Origin: Microbacterium foliorum | GTDB lineage: Bacteria > Actinomycetota > Actinomycetes > Actinomycetales > Microbacteriaceae | NCBI RefSeq assembly: GCF_003367705.1 | Contig: NZ_CP031425.1 | Span: 3,286,001-3,350,000 of the forward strand | Length of the DNA: 64,000 nucleotides | Direction of reading: 5' to 3' | Shown here: piece by piece, positions 29,171-38,304 of the stretch | Layout of the letters: each line of letters starts with the position of its first letter | Numbering within the stretch: the first letter of the stretch is position 1 | The notes under the pieces: generated by a model | Told to the model about the DNA's origin: nothing | Databases searched by the model: none | The model's input: only the letters and a program-made list of their open reading frames with translations | Translations under genes and position numbers: made by a program

Positions 29171-29184
29171 CTAAACCGATCAAG
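29171..29184. promoter_or_regulatory. Mannoside LacI operator candidate 2 (lacI promoter)
   Basis: CTAAACCGATCAAG abuts the TAGTGT -10 box of the regulator gene, so binding would autorepress. Confidence 0.6.
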
Positions 29185-29197
29185 TAGTGTGAGGCGC
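29185..29197 (+). promoter_or_regulatory. Leaderless promoter of the mannoside LacI gene
   Basis: -10 box TAGTGT (29185-29190) and 7 nt to ATG 29198. Confidence 0.55.
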
Positions 29198-30223
29198 ATG
29201 GCTCTGGGCAAACGCGTCACCATCGCCGACATCGCGCGCATGGCGGGGGTCTCCCCCGGGGCCGTGTCGTTCGCGCTGAACGGCCGCCCCGGAGTGAGCG
29301 ACGAGACGCGCCAGCGCATCCTCACGATCGTCGCGGAGAACCACTGGCAGCCGAGCTCGGCGGCCAGAGCGCTCGTGGGCGCCAGGGCGAACACCGTCGG
29401 CTTCGCGCTGGCGCGCCCTGCCCGCTCGCTCGGGTCCGAGGCGTTCTTCACCGACCTGATCGCCGGCATCGAATCCCGCCTGTCACAGAGCAAGGTCAGC
29501 CTGCAGCTGCGCCTCGTCGGCGACATCGCCGAGGAGATGGAGGTGCATCGCCAGTGGCGGTCGTCGAACCAGGTCGACGGCATCATCCTCATCGACCCTC
29601 GTGACGACGATCCGCGCAGCGACAGGATCGCCGCACTCGATGCGCGTGCGGTGCTGATCGGCTCGAAGCCGTCTCCCGAAGGAGCCGTGCCCAGCGTCTG
29701 GATCGCCGACGACGAGGTGGCCGAGACGCTGTTCTCCTACCTCGCCGCCCTCGGGCACACCCGGATCACGTACGTCGCGGGCCCCGCCGACCTCGAGCAC
29801 ACCCGACTGCGCGCCGAGGTGCTCGAGGCGATGTCCGCCGACGGCATCGTCGGCGAGGTGATCACCACCGACTTCTCGCCGGCGCGCGCCTCGGCCGTCA
29901 CGCGCACGCTGCTCTCGGGGCGGCAGCGGCCGACCGCGATCGTCTACGACAACGACGTGATGGCGGTCGCAGGGCTCCGGGTGGCGCAGGAGATGGGGCG
30001 CGTCGTCCCGCGGGACGTCTCGCTGGCGTCGTTCGACGACTCGGTCATCGCCGGACTCATCAACCCCTCCATCACGGCGATGACCCGCGACACCTTCGAA
30101 CTCGGCGAGCAGGCGGCCACCCTGCTGCTGCAGCAGATCGAGGCGGAGACCGCCCTGCCCAGCACGCAGGGACCGACTCCGACCCTCAGCGCCCGCGAGA
30201 GCACCGCCCCGCCCGCCTCCTGA
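29198..30223 (+). CDS. LacI-family regulator of the mannoside locus
   Basis: 341 residues. DNA-binding helix-turn-helix VTIADIARMAGVSPGAVSFA (about 7-27) with hinge SSAARALVGARANTVGFALA, then a periplasmic-binding-like sensor domain. Expected to repress GH38, GH5, the importer and itself until a manno-oligosaccharide or mannose binds. Start ATG 29198 at the leaderless promoter; longer frames lack support. Convergent with the GH5-type gene, separated by 47 bp with a GCGGATC-type small hairpin. Confidence 0.9.
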   Translation: MALGKRVTIADIARMAGVSPGAVSFALNGRPGVSDETRQRILTIVAENHWQPSSAARALVGARANTVGFALARPARSLGSEAFFTDLIAGIESRLSQSKVSLQLRLVGDIAEEMEVHRQWRSSNQVDGIILIDPRDDDPRSDRIAALDARAVLIGSKPSPEGAVPSVWIADDEVAETLFSYLAALGHTRITYVAGPADLEHTRLRAEVLEAMSADGIVGEVITTDFSPARASAVTRTLLSGRQRPTAIVYDNDVMAVAGLRVAQEMGRVVPRDVSLASFDDSVIAGLINPSITAMTRDTFELGEQAATLLLQQIEAETALPSTQGPTPTLSARESTAPPAS

Positions 30224-30270
30224 GCTCGACGCGACCCCGGGGGCGGCGGATCCGCGATCCGCGATCCGTG

Positions 30271-31578
30271 TCAGCCGACGACCGTGTTGACCGAGCCGTA
30301 GGGATCGACGGAGTCGCCCGACAGGTCGGGTCGGATGAGGGTGCGGATGCCGCGGGACTCGAGCACGGCAGGATCGAGGGCCTCGAGCGAGGTGACGAAG
30401 GCGGGATCGATGCCGCGCGCGCAGGCGTCCACCCACGCCTGGAAGACGGCGCCGCCCGGACTGAGGGCCGCACGGCTGACCGGCACCTCGTGCGGGTCGA
30501 CCTCGACCACGATCGCCGTGTCCCGCACGGGCACCGCGGCCCGTGCCCGCAGCTCCGGGATCAGCTCGGCGAAGCGGCGTCCGATCGGCTTGGCCTCGCC
30601 GTGCTGATCGATGAGGCCGAGCGAGTACTCCAGCTCGGGAAAGTCCGCCAGCTCCCGGCTCACATCGTGCGAGCACCACCACGTCACACCCCAGAGGTTC
30701 TCGGTGCGCACCGCGGAGCGCAGCGTGGCCTCGAGGAACCCCGGCATCTCGCTCTCGTCGAGGCAGTTCGAGGGAGCGCCGACCTCCTGCAGCCAGACCG
30801 GCCGCTGCCGGTCGGTGGCGAAGGCGCGGGACAGCTCGATCAGGTACTCGGCGTGACGATCGGAGGCGACGGATCGACCGCCGTAGCGCTGGGCGGTGCC
30901 GTTGAAGATCCAGGAGTGGATCGTCGTCATCTCGCCCAGCCGCGAGGCGTGCGCGGGGGTGAAACCATGCCCGTCCATGTACCAGACCGCGTCGTACTCG
31001 CTGTGCACATGCCCCGCACCGGGCGCAGCCTCCTCGGCGGCGGCGAGCAGCGTCTCGATCCAGGCGCCGGCCTCGTCGGTCGTGACCGGCCACGGCGAGG
31101 GATGGGTGTGCGCCGAGAACTGGTTGACCTCGTTGCCGAGCGTCAGCCCCAGGAAGTTCGGCGCCTCGCTCAGCGCGCCGGCGAGAGCACGCACGAGCGA
31201 GACCTGTCCGTCGAGCGCGGTCGGGTCGGTGAACATGTTGCGGTCATGCCAGGTGAACAGCCACGACGGCACGAAGTCGAAGCTCGACAGATGACCCTGG
31301 ATCACGTCGACGCTCGCGTCCAGGCCGAATTCCGCAGCGATGTCGACCATCGCGCGCACGTCGTCGACGGCCTTCTCGCGAATAAGGGTGCGGTTGGGCT
31401 GCAGCACCGTCCAGAGCGGGAAGACGCGGACGTGATCGAGCCCGAGCTCCGCCAGGGCGGCGAAGTCGCGGCGCACGTCGTCGGGGGTGAAGTCCAGCCA
31501 GGAGTGCATCCAGTCCTTCGACGGCGTGTAGTTCGCCCCGAATCTCAGGGGAGCATCGAGAGCGCGGCGCTGCGTCAT
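30271..31578 (-). CDS. GH5-type glycoside hydrolase, possibly beta-mannosidase (GH5_18-like)
   Basis: 435 residues, clan-A (beta/alpha)8 barrel. The acid/base Glu lies in [12 protein letters not shown] (about 148) and the nucleophile Glu in [11 protein letters not shown] (about 264). No signal peptide, so cytoplasmic. The opening [19 protein letters not shown] and [17 protein letters not shown] resemble, from memory, the GH5_18 beta-mannosidases of actinobacterial N-glycan loci that split Man-beta-1,4-GlcNAc. That subfamily call is inference; a beta-glucosidase/mannanase role is the alternative. ATG 31578 has GGAAAGG upstream. Divergent from the importer operon. Confidence 0.75.
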   Translation of the reverse strand: MTQRRALDAPLRFGANYTPSKDWMHSWLDFTPDDVRRDFAALAELGLDHVRVFPLWTVLQPNRTLIREKAVDDVRAMVDIAAEFGLDASVDVIQGHLSSFDFVPSWLFTWHDRNMFTDPTALDGQVSLVRALAGALSEAPNFLGLTLGNEVNQFSAHTHPSPWPVTTDEAGAWIETLLAAAEEAAPGAGHVHSEYDAVWYMDGHGFTPAHASRLGEMTTIHSWIFNGTAQRYGGRSVASDRHAEYLIELSRAFATDRQRPVWLQEVGAPSNCLDESEMPGFLEATLRSAVRTENLWGVTWWCSHDVSRELADFPELEYSLGLIDQHGEAKPIGRRFAELIPELRARAAVPVRDTAIVVEVDPHEVPVSRAALSPGGAVFQAWVDACARGIDPAFVTSLEALDPAVLESRGIRTLIRPDLSGDSVDPYGSVNTVVG

Positions 31579-31627
31579 GTGTCCGGACCTTTCCGACGGA
31601 GCCCTCCGACGAGGACATGTCGCACCA

Positions 31628-31641
31628 CTATAACGCTTGAG
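31628..31641. promoter_or_regulatory. Mannoside LacI operator candidate 3 (GH5 promoter)
   Basis: CTCAAGCGTTATAG on the minus strand, 50 bp upstream of the GH5 start. It agrees at 10 of 14 positions with the site before the importer and overlaps the -10 sequence TATAGT. Confidence 0.45.
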
Positions 31642-31727
31642 CAACGAGCGGACACGGCGCACCCCGCACCCCCGGGGCGTGCCGGAGCCGCCGCCTTGAC
31701 AGGGCGGTCATCCGATGGTTTCATCTG

Positions 31728-31741
31728 CTAAAGCGCTGCAG
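31728..31741. promoter_or_regulatory. Mannoside LacI operator candidate 4 (importer promoter)
   Basis: CTAAAGCGCTGCAG, about 4 bp downstream of a weak -10 (TTTCAT, 31719-31724) paired with a perfect -35 TTGACA (31696-31701). The position suits repression by roadblock. Confidence 0.55.
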
Positions 31742-31790
31742 TCCATGATCTCGGACCTGCGGCCATCGCCCGCCTCGAGGAAGAAGCACG

Positions 31791-33092
31791 ATGAAAGTTC
31801 CCGCACGCATTGTCGCTCTGGCAACATTCACGATCGGCGCCATGGCTCTCGCCGGCTGCACCGGAGGAGGCACCCCCACCGGCGCCTCCGGCCCCATCGA
31901 CACCTCCGGCGAGCTGAGCGGAACGATCCAGTTCCAGACCTGGTCGCTGAAGAACGAGAAGTTCACGCCCTACTTCGAAGACCTCATCGACGCGTTCGAG
32001 AAGGAGCACCCCGACGTCACGGTCGAGTGGCTCGACCAGCCGGGCGACGGGTACCAGGAGAAGATCCTCAGCCAGGCGAACGCCGACACGCTGCCCGACG
32101 TGCTGAACCTGCCGCCGGACATCGCCTATCCGCTGGTCGCCGCCGGCAAGCTGGTCGACCTCGAGACGGCCGATCCCGACCTGAAGTCCTCGTACAACAC
32201 CGGGGCGTGGGACGCCTACAGCCAGTACCCCGGCATGGACGGCACCTACGGTCTGCCCTGGTACCTGTCCAGCGATGCGTCGTGGTGGAACCTCGCCCAG
32301 CTCGCGCCGTTCGGTGTGACCGAGGCGAACCTGCCCACCACGGTCGACGAGCTGCTCGTCCTCGCCGAGGACGTCGCCGACCAGTCCGGCGGCAAGGTGC
32401 AGCTGCTCTCGTCGATCCCCGCGCTCGACACCTTCACCTCCGCGGGCATGGAGGTCATCAATGACGAGGGCGAGTTCGACTTCAACACCGACGAGGCCGC
32501 CGCGATCATCCAGAAGTTCGCCGACGCGTACGCCGCGGGAGCGATGCCCGCCGAGGCCCTCACCGGCGACTACGGCGGAAACGCCGAGGCGTACATCCAG
32601 GAGAAGGTCGCGTTCACGACCGGAGGCACCGGCTTCACCACCGATCTCGCGAAGGACGCCCCGGCGCTGCTGGAGAACACCGTCGCCACCCAGCGCCTCG
32701 GCATCGCACCGCTGTATGTGCAGGGACTGAACGTGTCGGCCGGCTCCGACAACAAGGAGGCCGCCCTCGCGTTCGCCGAGTTCGCGACCAGTGAGGAGAA
32801 CCAGATCGCGTTCTCGTCACTCGCCGTCGGAACCGCGCCCGGCACCTCGGACGGCGGCGACGCCGTGGTCGAGAACATCTCGTCGTCGATCACCGACGAG
32901 AAGCAGCTCGCCGCCATCGACACGGTGTTCACCGCGATGCAGGACGCCAAGGCGATCCCGTTCCAGTGGACCTCCGACATGGCCACCTACATGACGCAGC
33001 AGATCGCCCTCGCGGTCAACGGCGAGGCCGACCCGAAGGGTCAGCTCGACAAGATCGTCGAGTACGCCAACGCGAACCGGGTGGATCAGTAA
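31791..33092 (+). CDS. Carbohydrate ABC transporter substrate-binding lipoprotein (mannoside locus)
   Basis: 433 residues. Signal peptide with lipobox ALAGC (Cys about 23), then a family-1 (MalE-like) binding fold with PDVTVEWLDQPGDGYQEKIL and LPDVLNLPPDIAYPL. It captures oligosaccharides outside the membrane and delivers them to the two permeases that follow at 3-nt and overlapping spacing. With GH38 and GH92 nearby the ligand is probably an alpha-manno-oligosaccharide (inference). No ATPase gene accompanies the set. Confidence 0.9.
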   Translation: MKVPARIVALATFTIGAMALAGCTGGGTPTGASGPIDTSGELSGTIQFQTWSLKNEKFTPYFEDLIDAFEKEHPDVTVEWLDQPGDGYQEKILSQANADTLPDVLNLPPDIAYPLVAAGKLVDLETADPDLKSSYNTGAWDAYSQYPGMDGTYGLPWYLSSDASWWNLAQLAPFGVTEANLPTTVDELLVLAEDVADQSGGKVQLLSSIPALDTFTSAGMEVINDEGEFDFNTDEAAAIIQKFADAYAAGAMPAEALTGDYGGNAEAYIQEKVAFTTGGTGFTTDLAKDAPALLENTVATQRLGIAPLYVQGLNVSAGSDNKEAALAFAEFATSEENQIAFSSLAVGTAPGTSDGGDAVVENISSSITDEKQLAAIDTVFTAMQDAKAIPFQWTSDMATYMTQQIALAVNGEADPKGQLDKIVEYANANRVDQ

Positions 33093-33095
33093 GCC

Positions 33096-34022
33096 ATGAG
33101 CGCGGACACCGCCATCCGGACCCGTCGGACGAGCATGCGATCGCACAGGTGGTTCACCCCCTGGCTCCTCCTCGGCCCCGCCGTCGTCTGGGTGCTGGTG
33201 TTCGCGCTCTGGCCGTTCCTCAACACCGTCTTCCTCAGCTTCACCGACGCCAAGCCTCTGCGCACCCCCGAATTCGTCGGCGGGGCGAACTACGAGCGGA
33301 TGTTCGGCGACGAGATGTTCTGGAACGCCCTCACCACGTGCATCATCTACGTGGTGGTGTGCGTGCCGCTGCTCACGATCCTCCCGCTGCTGCTGGCCAT
33401 GCTCGTGCAGAAGAAGCTGCCGGGCATCGCGTTCTTCCGCACCACGTTCTACTTCCCCGTCATCGCCTCGGTCGTCGTGGTCGCGCTGATCTGGACGTGG
33501 CTGTTCGACAGCCGCGGCATCATCAACCAGACGCTGGAGTTCCTCGGCGTCATCGACCGCCCGATGGCCTTCCTGGTGGACCGGTGGCTGCTGCTGGGCT
33601 GCGCGATCCTGCTGACCGTCTGGAAGGGACTCGGCTACTACATGGTCGTGTACCTCGCCGCCCTCGGGAACGTCGGCAAGGAGCTGCACGAGGCCGCCAT
33701 GCTCGACGGTGCCGGCGCGTTCCGCCGCTTCCTCTCGGTGACGATCCCCTCGGTGCGCGGCGCGATGCTGCTCATCGCGGTGCTCATCTCGGTGTCGGCG
33801 ATGAGGGTCTTCGCCGAGCTCGACGTGCTCTCCAAGGGCACCGGCGGCCCCGGCGGGTACGACCTCTCCCTGGTGATGCTGATCCGCCAGGTCGGATCGG
33901 GGCTGAACGGCAACATCGGCTACGCCTCCGCGATCAGCGTCGCCCTCTTCCTGCTCACCCTGCTGCCGATGGCCGCGATCGCGTTCATGAACCGCGAGAA
34001 GAAGGCGAAGGTCTCCGCATGA
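33096..34022 (+). CDS. Carbohydrate ABC transporter permease (MalF/UgpA type)
   Basis: 308 residues, six membrane helices starting WFTPWLLLGPAVVWVLVFAL. The cytoplasmic EAA loop reads KELHEAAMLDGAGAFRRFL at about 200, the docking site for the ATPase. Starts 3 nt after the receptor stop and overlaps the next permease (ATGA). Confidence 0.92.
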   Translation: MSADTAIRTRRTSMRSHRWFTPWLLLGPAVVWVLVFALWPFLNTVFLSFTDAKPLRTPEFVGGANYERMFGDEMFWNALTTCIIYVVVCVPLLTILPLLLAMLVQKKLPGIAFFRTTFYFPVIASVVVVALIWTWLFDSRGIINQTLEFLGVIDRPMAFLVDRWLLLGCAILLTVWKGLGYYMVVYLAALGNVGKELHEAAMLDGAGAFRRFLSVTIPSVRGAMLLIAVLISVSAMRVFAELDVLSKGTGGPGGYDLSLVMLIRQVGSGLNGNIGYASAISVALFLLTLLPMAAIAFMNREKKAKVSA

Positions 34023-34954
34023 GCACGCTCACCCCTCCCCGCCTCGACGGCGAGCAGCGCCCGGACGATCGGATGCCGGCCGCCCCGCGTGAGCGGATCT
34101 TCCGCCGCCGCGGCTCCGGCGACTTCAGCGCGCCGACGCTCGGGGGACTGATCGGGCGCTACGCCCTGCTGCTGCTTGTGCTGGTGCTGGTCATCGGCCC
34201 GTTCGTGTGGCAGCTCTCGACCTCGTTCAAGGGACCCCAGGAGAACATCTACTCCTTTCCCCCCGACCTGATCCCGCGCGATCCGACCCTGCAGAACTAC
34301 CTCACGGTCGCCGACGTCGTGCCCGTGTACCTCTACGCCTGGCACTCGCTGCTGGTGTCGATCGGCACCGTCGTGAGCAACGTCGTGCTGGCCACCTTCG
34401 CCGGCTACGCCCTCGGATGCATGAAGTTCCGCGGCAAGTGGATCGTCATGGCCATCCTGCTCTCCACCCTGCTGTTCCCCGGCGAGGTCACGGTGACGAG
34501 CAACTTCCTCACGATCAGGGCGCTCGGTCTCGCCGACACCCTGTGGGGCGTCTTCCTGCCCGGCGCGATCGGCGCGATGAACGTCCTGCTCGTCGCCACC
34601 GCCTGCCGGATGATCCCCAAGGACGTGCTGGATGCCGCGACGGTCGACGGCGCCACGACCTGGCAGCGCATCCGTCACATCGTGTGGCCGAACATCCGCG
34701 GCATGGTCTCGGTCGTCGCGATCTTCGCCTTCATCGGCGCCTGGGACGACTACCTCTGGCCGCTCATCGTGCTCTCCGACCCGTCGAAGTACACGCTGAC
34801 GGTCGGCATGGCGTACCTCAACAGCAGCTTCTCGGTGGATCCGCGCCTGATCGCGGCGGGCACGATGATCGCGCTCGTGCCGATCATCATCATGTTCTCG
34901 TTCACGCAGCGCTTCTTCTTCCGTGGCGTGCAGGAGGGCGCGGTGAAGGGGTGA
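34019..34954 (+). CDS. Carbohydrate ABC transporter permease (MalG/UgpE type)
   Basis: 311 residues. Six helices and the EAA motif DVLDAATVDGATTWQRIRHI near 205. The N-terminal ~40 residues are charged and Arg-rich. ATG 34019 overlaps the previous stop; its own stop overlaps the GTG of the GH92 gene, so importer and GH92 are co-translated. Confidence 0.92.
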   Translation: MSTLTPPRLDGEQRPDDRMPAAPRERIFRRRGSGDFSAPTLGGLIGRYALLLLVLVLVIGPFVWQLSTSFKGPQENIYSFPPDLIPRDPTLQNYLTVADVVPVYLYAWHSLLVSIGTVVSNVVLATFAGYALGCMKFRGKWIVMAILLSTLLFPGEVTVTSNFLTIRALGLADTLWGVFLPGAIGAMNVLLVATACRMIPKDVLDAATVDGATTWQRIRHIVWPNIRGMVSVVAIFAFIGAWDDYLWPLIVLSDPSKYTLTVGMAYLNSSFSVDPRLIAAGTMIALVPIIIMFSFTQRFFFRGVQEGAVKG

Positions 34955-37900
34955 GCAGTGTGCGCCTGACCCCGGCCGACGGCCCGCTCGGTCCCCCGTC
35001 GTCGAGGCCCCGATCCGGGGTCCTGCGCGGTCAGGTCTTCGCATTCTCGTTCGATCCGTCGGCCGGGGAGCAGCGCGTGGACGTGCCGGGGTTCGACGAT
35101 GTGCCGGTCACCCCCGACACGGTGCTGCACTGGGCGTTCTACGCCGACGGCGACGCGGCGACGCTCGCCCCTCATGCGGCTCTGGCCGTGACGGTGGATG
35201 CGCGAGCGGTCGACGGGACGAGACTGAGCGACGTCGCCGCCGTGCGCGACCGGTACGACGTCCCCCTCACTCCGGAGGCGCAGTTCGCGGCGCGCTGGAG
35301 CATGCCCGAGCAGTGGAACGCCGACACGGTGAGCCTCGCTCCGATGCATGCGGATCCGACGCGCCGCACCTCGGTCGCCGTCGAGCTGGTGCTCGGCACC
35401 GGGTCGCTGGCGGGCTCGAGCGGGCTCCCCGCGCAGGTCACGGGCTTCGTGCAGTGCGTCATCGCCGAGCAGCCCGCCATCGACGAGGCCCTCCCTCCGG
35501 TCGAGCGCGTCGACACGCGACGCGGCAGCCACTCCGGACCCCGATTCTCGCGGGGGAACACCATCCCTGCGGTCGCCCTTCCGCACGGGTTCACGTTCGT
35601 CACCCCGGCCACCGACGCCTCCGACACCCGCTGGCCCTACCGCCCCGGCATCCACGACGACCCGCCAGGACGGCGTCTCGAGGCCCTGCAGTTCTCGCAC
35701 CAGCCGAGTCCGTGGATCGGCGACCGCTCGGTGCTGCAGCTGATGCCGTTCGACGGCCGGCCGACGTCCGAGCGCGCGGCGCGCCGCCGGTGGATCACCC
35801 CCGGCACAGAGCGCGCACGCCCCCATGAGTACGCCGTCGAACTCGGAGGCGGGCTCCGGGCGGAGATGACCGCGACCTCGCACACCGCCGCATTCCGCGT
35901 GCACAGCACCGACACCGGCACCGGCACCGACACCGACGCGGGAGCGATCGTCGGGTTCGTGATCGATCAGCCCACCGACGAGGGACGCCTGGTGTGGACC
36001 GACGACGGCTTCGCCGGCTGGACGCCGGAGGGTCCCGAGGACTGGGGCAACGCTCCCCGCTGCTACTTCGCCGGCACCGTGCGGCGACGCGAGGGGGACG
36101 ATGCGGCTGATCTGCACGGCGCCCTCGACGACGACGGCAGGGCCCGGGTCGCCGGGTACGTCGGCGGACACGGCTCCCTCGAGGTGCGCGTGGCGGTGTC
36201 GTTCCTCTCGGTGGAGCAGGCCAGACGCAGCCTCGACCTCGAGGCACCCGCAGACGTCACCTACGACGAGCTTCGGGCGACCGCCGCGGCGTCGTGGAAC
36301 CGCGTGCTGGGACGCGTCACGATCCCACCTCTGCCCGCGGCGCACGCTCCCCACCGCCGACTGGCCCACGAGGAGAACCGCGACCGCCTCGCCGCCGCTC
36401 TGCACCGGATGCATCTGTACCCGAACACCGCCGCCGAGAACACCGGAACGGCGGATGCGCCCGCCTGGCGGTTCGCCGACGTGTTCGCCGCGCGGGAGCC
36501 GTTCGGCGAGCGCGAGACGAGCGCGCCGATCGTCGACGGCGAACTCGTCGTGAACAACGGCTACTGGGACACCTATCGCACCGAATGGCCTGCGCTGGCT
36601 CTGCTCGATCCCGCACTGACCGGCCGGCTGCTCGACGGCCAGCTCGCGCAGTACCGACGGGGAGGATGGATGGCGCGTTGGAGCGCTCCGGCATACGTCG
36701 ACAGCATGGTGGGCACGTCGAGCGACCAGATCTTCGCGGACGCCGCGCGCTGGGGCGTCGATTTCGATCGGCGCGAGGCGTTCGAGAGCGGATGGCGCAA
36801 CGCGTGCGAGCCCGGCCCCGATGCGCTGCGCGGCCGCAAGGGCATCGGGCGGGGCCGCTTCACCGGCTACATCTCGTCGGACGTCCCCGAGGGCATGAGC
36901 TGGACGATCGAGAACGCGGTGAGCGACGCCGCCCTCGGCCGGTTCGCCGCGCAGCTCGCGTCCGACCCCCTCGCCTCGCCGACGGATGCCGCGCGCTACC
37001 GCGCCTTCGCCCGCTACTTCGCGAACCGTGCACTGTCGTATCGCTCGCTGTTCGACCCCGAGACCCGGTTCTTCCGCGGCCGCGATGACCGCGGATCGTT
37101 CTCCTCCGAGCCCTTCGACCCGCGCGTCTGGGGCGGCGACAACGTCGAGACGAACGCCTGGGGGATGTCGGTCGGAGCCGTGCACGACGGGGCGGGGCTC
37201 GCCGCACTCCACGGCGGCCCGGCGGACTTCGGCCGTCACCTCGACGCCCTTTTCGCCGAGCCGGAGACCGCAGACGAACGGTTCGGCGGGTCGTACGGCA
37301 CCGTGATCCATGAACAGCGCGAGGCCAGGGCGCTGCGCTCGGGCATGTGCGCGATCTCGAATCAGCCCGCCCACCACATCCCGTTCATGTACGCGTACAG
37401 CGACCGGCCGTGGCGCGCGGCAGCGATCGTGCACGAGCTCGCCGGTCGGCTGTTCGCGGGCGCTCACATCGGCCAGGGATTCCCCGGCGACGAGGACAAC
37501 GGCGAGATGAGCGCCTGGTGGCTCTGGGCGGCGCTCGGACTGTACCCGCTGGAGCTCGCCTCGGGGTTGCTGCGGATCGGCTCGCCGCTGCTCGACGACA
37601 TCCGCGTGGATCGTGCGGACGGTTCGTCGCTGCGCATCCGGTCGCACCGCACCGGCTCGAACGCGCACGTGCTGCGGCGCGCGCGGCTCGACGGCGTCGA
37701 CCTGCCGACCGCCGACCTGCCGATCGACGCCGTCGCAGGCGCCCGTGATCTCGACCTCGACTTCGGCGGCGACCCCTCCGACGCCCTCGAGAGGGGCGAT
37801 CGCCCTCCGGAAGGCATCTCGGCCCGGCGCCACGACCTGACGGCCGACGGCATACACGTGATCGCCTCCCCGGGCGTCGTCGAGGCGGGGCGTCTGTTCG

Positions 37901-38217
37901 ACGACGGAGATCCGAGCGGTTCGGGGGGCGTCGCCCTGGCGGCCGGCGACTGGGTGGGATGCCGTTTCGCCGAGCCGCGTGCCGTCTCCGACGTCACCGT
38001 GACGATGGTCACCGCCGTCGCGTCATCGCGCCTGCGGTGGCAGGTCATCGGCGCCGACGGGCGCTGGACCGCTCTGGCGACCGGGTACGAGGCGGAACTC
38101 CCGAGCGACCGCACCACGCCGTTCGAGCTCGAGTCACGCGTCGTGACCTCGGGGATCCGGCTCCGGGCGGATGTCGAGGTCACGATCCGACAGCTCGAGG
38201 TCTTCGACCTCGGGTGA
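34951..38217 (+). CDS. GH92 exo-alpha-mannosidase with C-terminal sugar-binding-type domain
   Basis: 1088 residues. Calcium-dependent alpha-mannosidase family acting on alpha-1,2/1,3/1,6 ends. The diagnostic late motifs are present: QPAHHIPFMYAYSDRPW (about 808) and GFPGDEDNGEMSAWWLWAALG (about 842), where the acidic residues provide the catalytic base region. A C-terminal segment (about 960-1088) looks like a galactose-binding-type beta-sandwich. No signal peptide, so it works on imported oligosaccharides. GTG 34951 overlaps the permease stop (GTGA); GTG 34960 is an alternative. Last gene of the importer operon, closed by a perfect 15-bp hairpin. Confidence 0.9.
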   Translation: MSSVRLTPADGPLGPPSSRPRSGVLRGQVFAFSFDPSAGEQRVDVPGFDDVPVTPDTVLHWAFYADGDAATLAPHAALAVTVDARAVDGTRLSDVAAVRDRYDVPLTPEAQFAARWSMPEQWNADTVSLAPMHADPTRRTSVAVELVLGTGSLAGSSGLPAQVTGFVQCVIAEQPAIDEALPPVERVDTRRGSHSGPRFSRGNTIPAVALPHGFTFVTPATDASDTRWPYRPGIHDDPPGRRLEALQFSHQPSPWIGDRSVLQLMPFDGRPTSERAARRRWITPGTERARPHEYAVELGGGLRAEMTATSHTAAFRVHSTDTGTGTDTDAGAIVGFVIDQPTDEGRLVWTDDGFAGWTPEGPEDWGNAPRCYFAGTVRRREGDDAADLHGALDDDGRARVAGYVGGHGSLEVRVAVSFLSVEQARRSLDLEAPADVTYDELRATAAASWNRVLGRVTIPPLPAAHAPHRRLAHEENRDRLAAALHRMHLYPNTAAENTGTADAPAWRFADVFAAREPFGERETSAPIVDGELVVNNGYWDTYRTEWPALALLDPALTGRLLDGQLAQYRRGGWMARWSAPAYVDSMVGTSSDQIFADAARWGVDFDRREAFESGWRNACEPGPDALRGRKGIGRGRFTGYISSDVPEGMSWTIENAVSDAALGRFAAQLASDPLASPTDAARYRAFARYFANRALSYRSLFDPETRFFRGRDDRGSFSSEPFDPRVWGGDNVETNAWGMSVGAVHDGAGLAALHGGPADFGRHLDALFAEPETADERFGGSYGTVIHEQREARALRSGMCAISNQPAHHIPFMYAYSDRPWRAAAIVHELAGRLFAGAHIGQGFPGDEDNGEMSAWWLWAALGLYPLELASGLLRIGSPLLDDIRVDRADGSSLRIRSHRTGSNAHVLRRARLDGVDLPTADLPIDAVAGARDLDLDFGGDPSDALERGDRPPEGISARRHDLTADGIHVIASPGVVEAGRLFDDGDPSGSGGVALAAGDWVGCRFAEPRAVSDVTVTMVTAVASSRLRWQVIGADGRWTALATGYEAELPSDRTTPFELESRVVTSGIRLRADVEVTIRQLEVFDLG

Positions 38218-38245
38218 CGGCGCCGACCTCGCCCGGCGGAGAGAC

Positions 38246-38280
38246 AAGGGGGGCGGATGCCGTTCGCATCCGCCCCCCTT
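38246..38280. terminator. Perfect 15-bp hairpin between the mannoside and D-arabinan units
   Basis: AAGGGGGGCGGATGC and its exact complement with a CGTTC loop. Plus-strand GH92 and minus-strand isomerase converge here; the ends AAGG/CCTT give a short A/T side, so it can act on both strands. Confidence 0.8.
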
Positions 38281-38304
38281 CGCCTGCCCTCCCGGGTCAC
38301 CCGA

